Part shown: in pieces, positions 5,986-6,500 of the stretch
Numbering within the stretch: the stretch's first letter is position 1
How the letters are laid out: each line of letters begins with the position of its first letter
Assembly (NCBI GenBank): GCA_937919125.1
Contig: CALFOB010000254.1
Span: 1-6,500, forward strand
DNA from: an uncultured Micrococcales bacterium
GTDB taxonomy: Bacteria > Actinomycetota > Actinomycetes > Actinomycetales > Microbacteriaceae
Length of the DNA stretch: 6,500 nucleotides
Direction: 5' to 3'
The notes under the pieces: model-generated
Told to the model about the DNA's origin: nothing
Database searches by the model: none
The model's input: only the letters and a program-made list of their open reading frames with translations
Translations under genes and position numbers: made by a program

Positions 5986-6500
5986 ATTTGTCGCCAAGAT
6001 TAGATTCAGCTCTCCTCTTCCACAGTTGGATAAAGAGTTTGACTACTTGGTACCTCAAGAACTTTCCGAAACAATCGAATTCGGCTTTCAAGTTGAAGTG
6101 CCTTTTGGCTCCGGTGGAAAACCTAAAGTCGGTATCGTTTGCGGGTTGGCTGAAGATGAGAGTCCAAGAGAGAGACTTTCGAATGTCAGCAAATTGGTTT
6201 CTACCAGAAGTGTCTTATCTCCGGAGCAATTGGAAATCTGTATCGCTGTCGCAGCCAGACAGGCAGGGACGGTTGGCGAGCTCTTGTCCGCAGCCATTCC
6301 AAAAAGGTACGTGAAGGTTGAATCCAAATTCGCCGAGATTGATATTTCGAACGTTCCTGCATGCCTAGAGTCCTCAACATTGTCGGATCAGTTGAGTTCT
6401 CATTCACGTATTTATTTTCAGCCATCCTTATTCCTAGGTGACTCTGAAGTAACTGATTGGGCAACAAGTTTTGCGATTGCTTGCCATCGTGAACTAGTTC
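5981..6500 (+). CDS. priA: Primosomal protein N' (PriA), N-terminal part (3' end outside window)
   Basis: Replication-restart protein that recognises stalled or recombined forks. The frame is open from ATG 5981 to the right edge: 173 complete codons of a protein usually over 600 residues. The start MPFVAKIRFSSPLPQLDKEF matches the PriA 3' DNA-binding domain. FDY (20-22) matches the FDY of the E. coli 3'-end pocket, followed by VEVPFG (38-43) and KVGIV (49-53). The more divergent stretch after about residue 105 probably leads into the winged-helix and helicase-like regions. Walker motifs would lie beyond the window, so I cannot tell whether this PriA has helicase motifs; many actinobacterial ones lack them. 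The start is supported by AGG 5972-5974, 6 nt upstream, and by the TAATG overlap with metK. The metK-priA order is typical for actinobacteria. Confidence 0.93.
   Translation, partial: MPFVAKIRFSSPLPQLDKEFDYLVPQELSETIEFGFQVEVPFGSGGKPKVGIVCGLAEDESPRERLSNVSKLVSTRSVLSPEQLEICIAVAARQAGTVGELLSAAIPKRYVKVESKFAEIDISNVPACLESSTLSDQLSSHSRIYFQPSLFLGDSEVTDWATSFAIACHRELV

Noticed and set aside
5988..6314. Open frame of 108 codons on the + strand after metK
   Set aside because: It is out of frame with priA, which starts at 5981, has clear PriA N-terminal motifs and runs off the window; this frame matches no family I recognise.
6088..6467. Two overlapping - strand open frames near the right end
   Set aside because: Both lie opposite the priA reading frame, have no recognisable motif, and fit neither the direction nor the order of the cluster.

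Overview
This is a core housekeeping stretch from a low-GC actinobacterium. Seven genes lie head to tail on the + strand in the order carB (3' half), pyrF, gmk, rpoZ, coaBC, metK, priA (5' part). This order is classic for Actinobacteria. Several proteins carry actinobacterial hallmarks: PAMHTEMW in CoaBC, GPTAVGKGT in Gmk, AKRARQINDYY in omega and a group-2 PyrF. GC looks like the mid-40s percent from sampled lines, low for the phylum. Protein sequence and low GC together suggest a small-genome planktonic lineage near Microbacteriaceae (Luna/Rhodoluna-like) or acI. That placement is inference and no search was run.

Layout. 1-1821 is the C-terminal ~606 residues of CarB. 1814-2671 is PyrF, with a TTG start overlapping carB by 8 nt. 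2681-3232 is Gmk, 9 nt downstream and in the same frame as pyrF. 3233-3274 is a 42-nt spacer with an inverted repeat and a purine-rich RBS. 3275-3532 is RpoZ. 3544-4740 is CoaBC, with a TTG start and two consecutive TAG stops. 4741-4787 is a 47-nt spacer with a possible near-leaderless promoter. 4788-5981 is MetK. From 5981 to the right edge runs the N-terminal 173 residues of PriA, whose start overlaps the metK stop by 1 nt. Coding density is near total: no gap exceeds 50 nt, and there is no tRNA, IS, CRISPR or prophage signal.

Function. CarB and PyrF are the early and last enzymes of UMP synthesis. Gmk makes GDP. RpoZ is the RNA polymerase omega subunit. CoaBC makes 4'-phosphopantetheine, MetK makes S-adenosylmethionine, and PriA acts in replication restart. 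The short gaps and overlaps suggest cotranscription, with possible re-initiation before metK.

I did not find a novel system. The points worth a second look are modest. The mIHF module normally next to or fused to actinobacterial gmk is missing. A stem-loop at carB/pyrF covers the pyrF RBS and start. A perfect 7-bp inverted repeat sits on the gmk stop, and weaker inverted repeats sit on the stop codons of three other gene junctions. metK may have a near-leaderless promoter.
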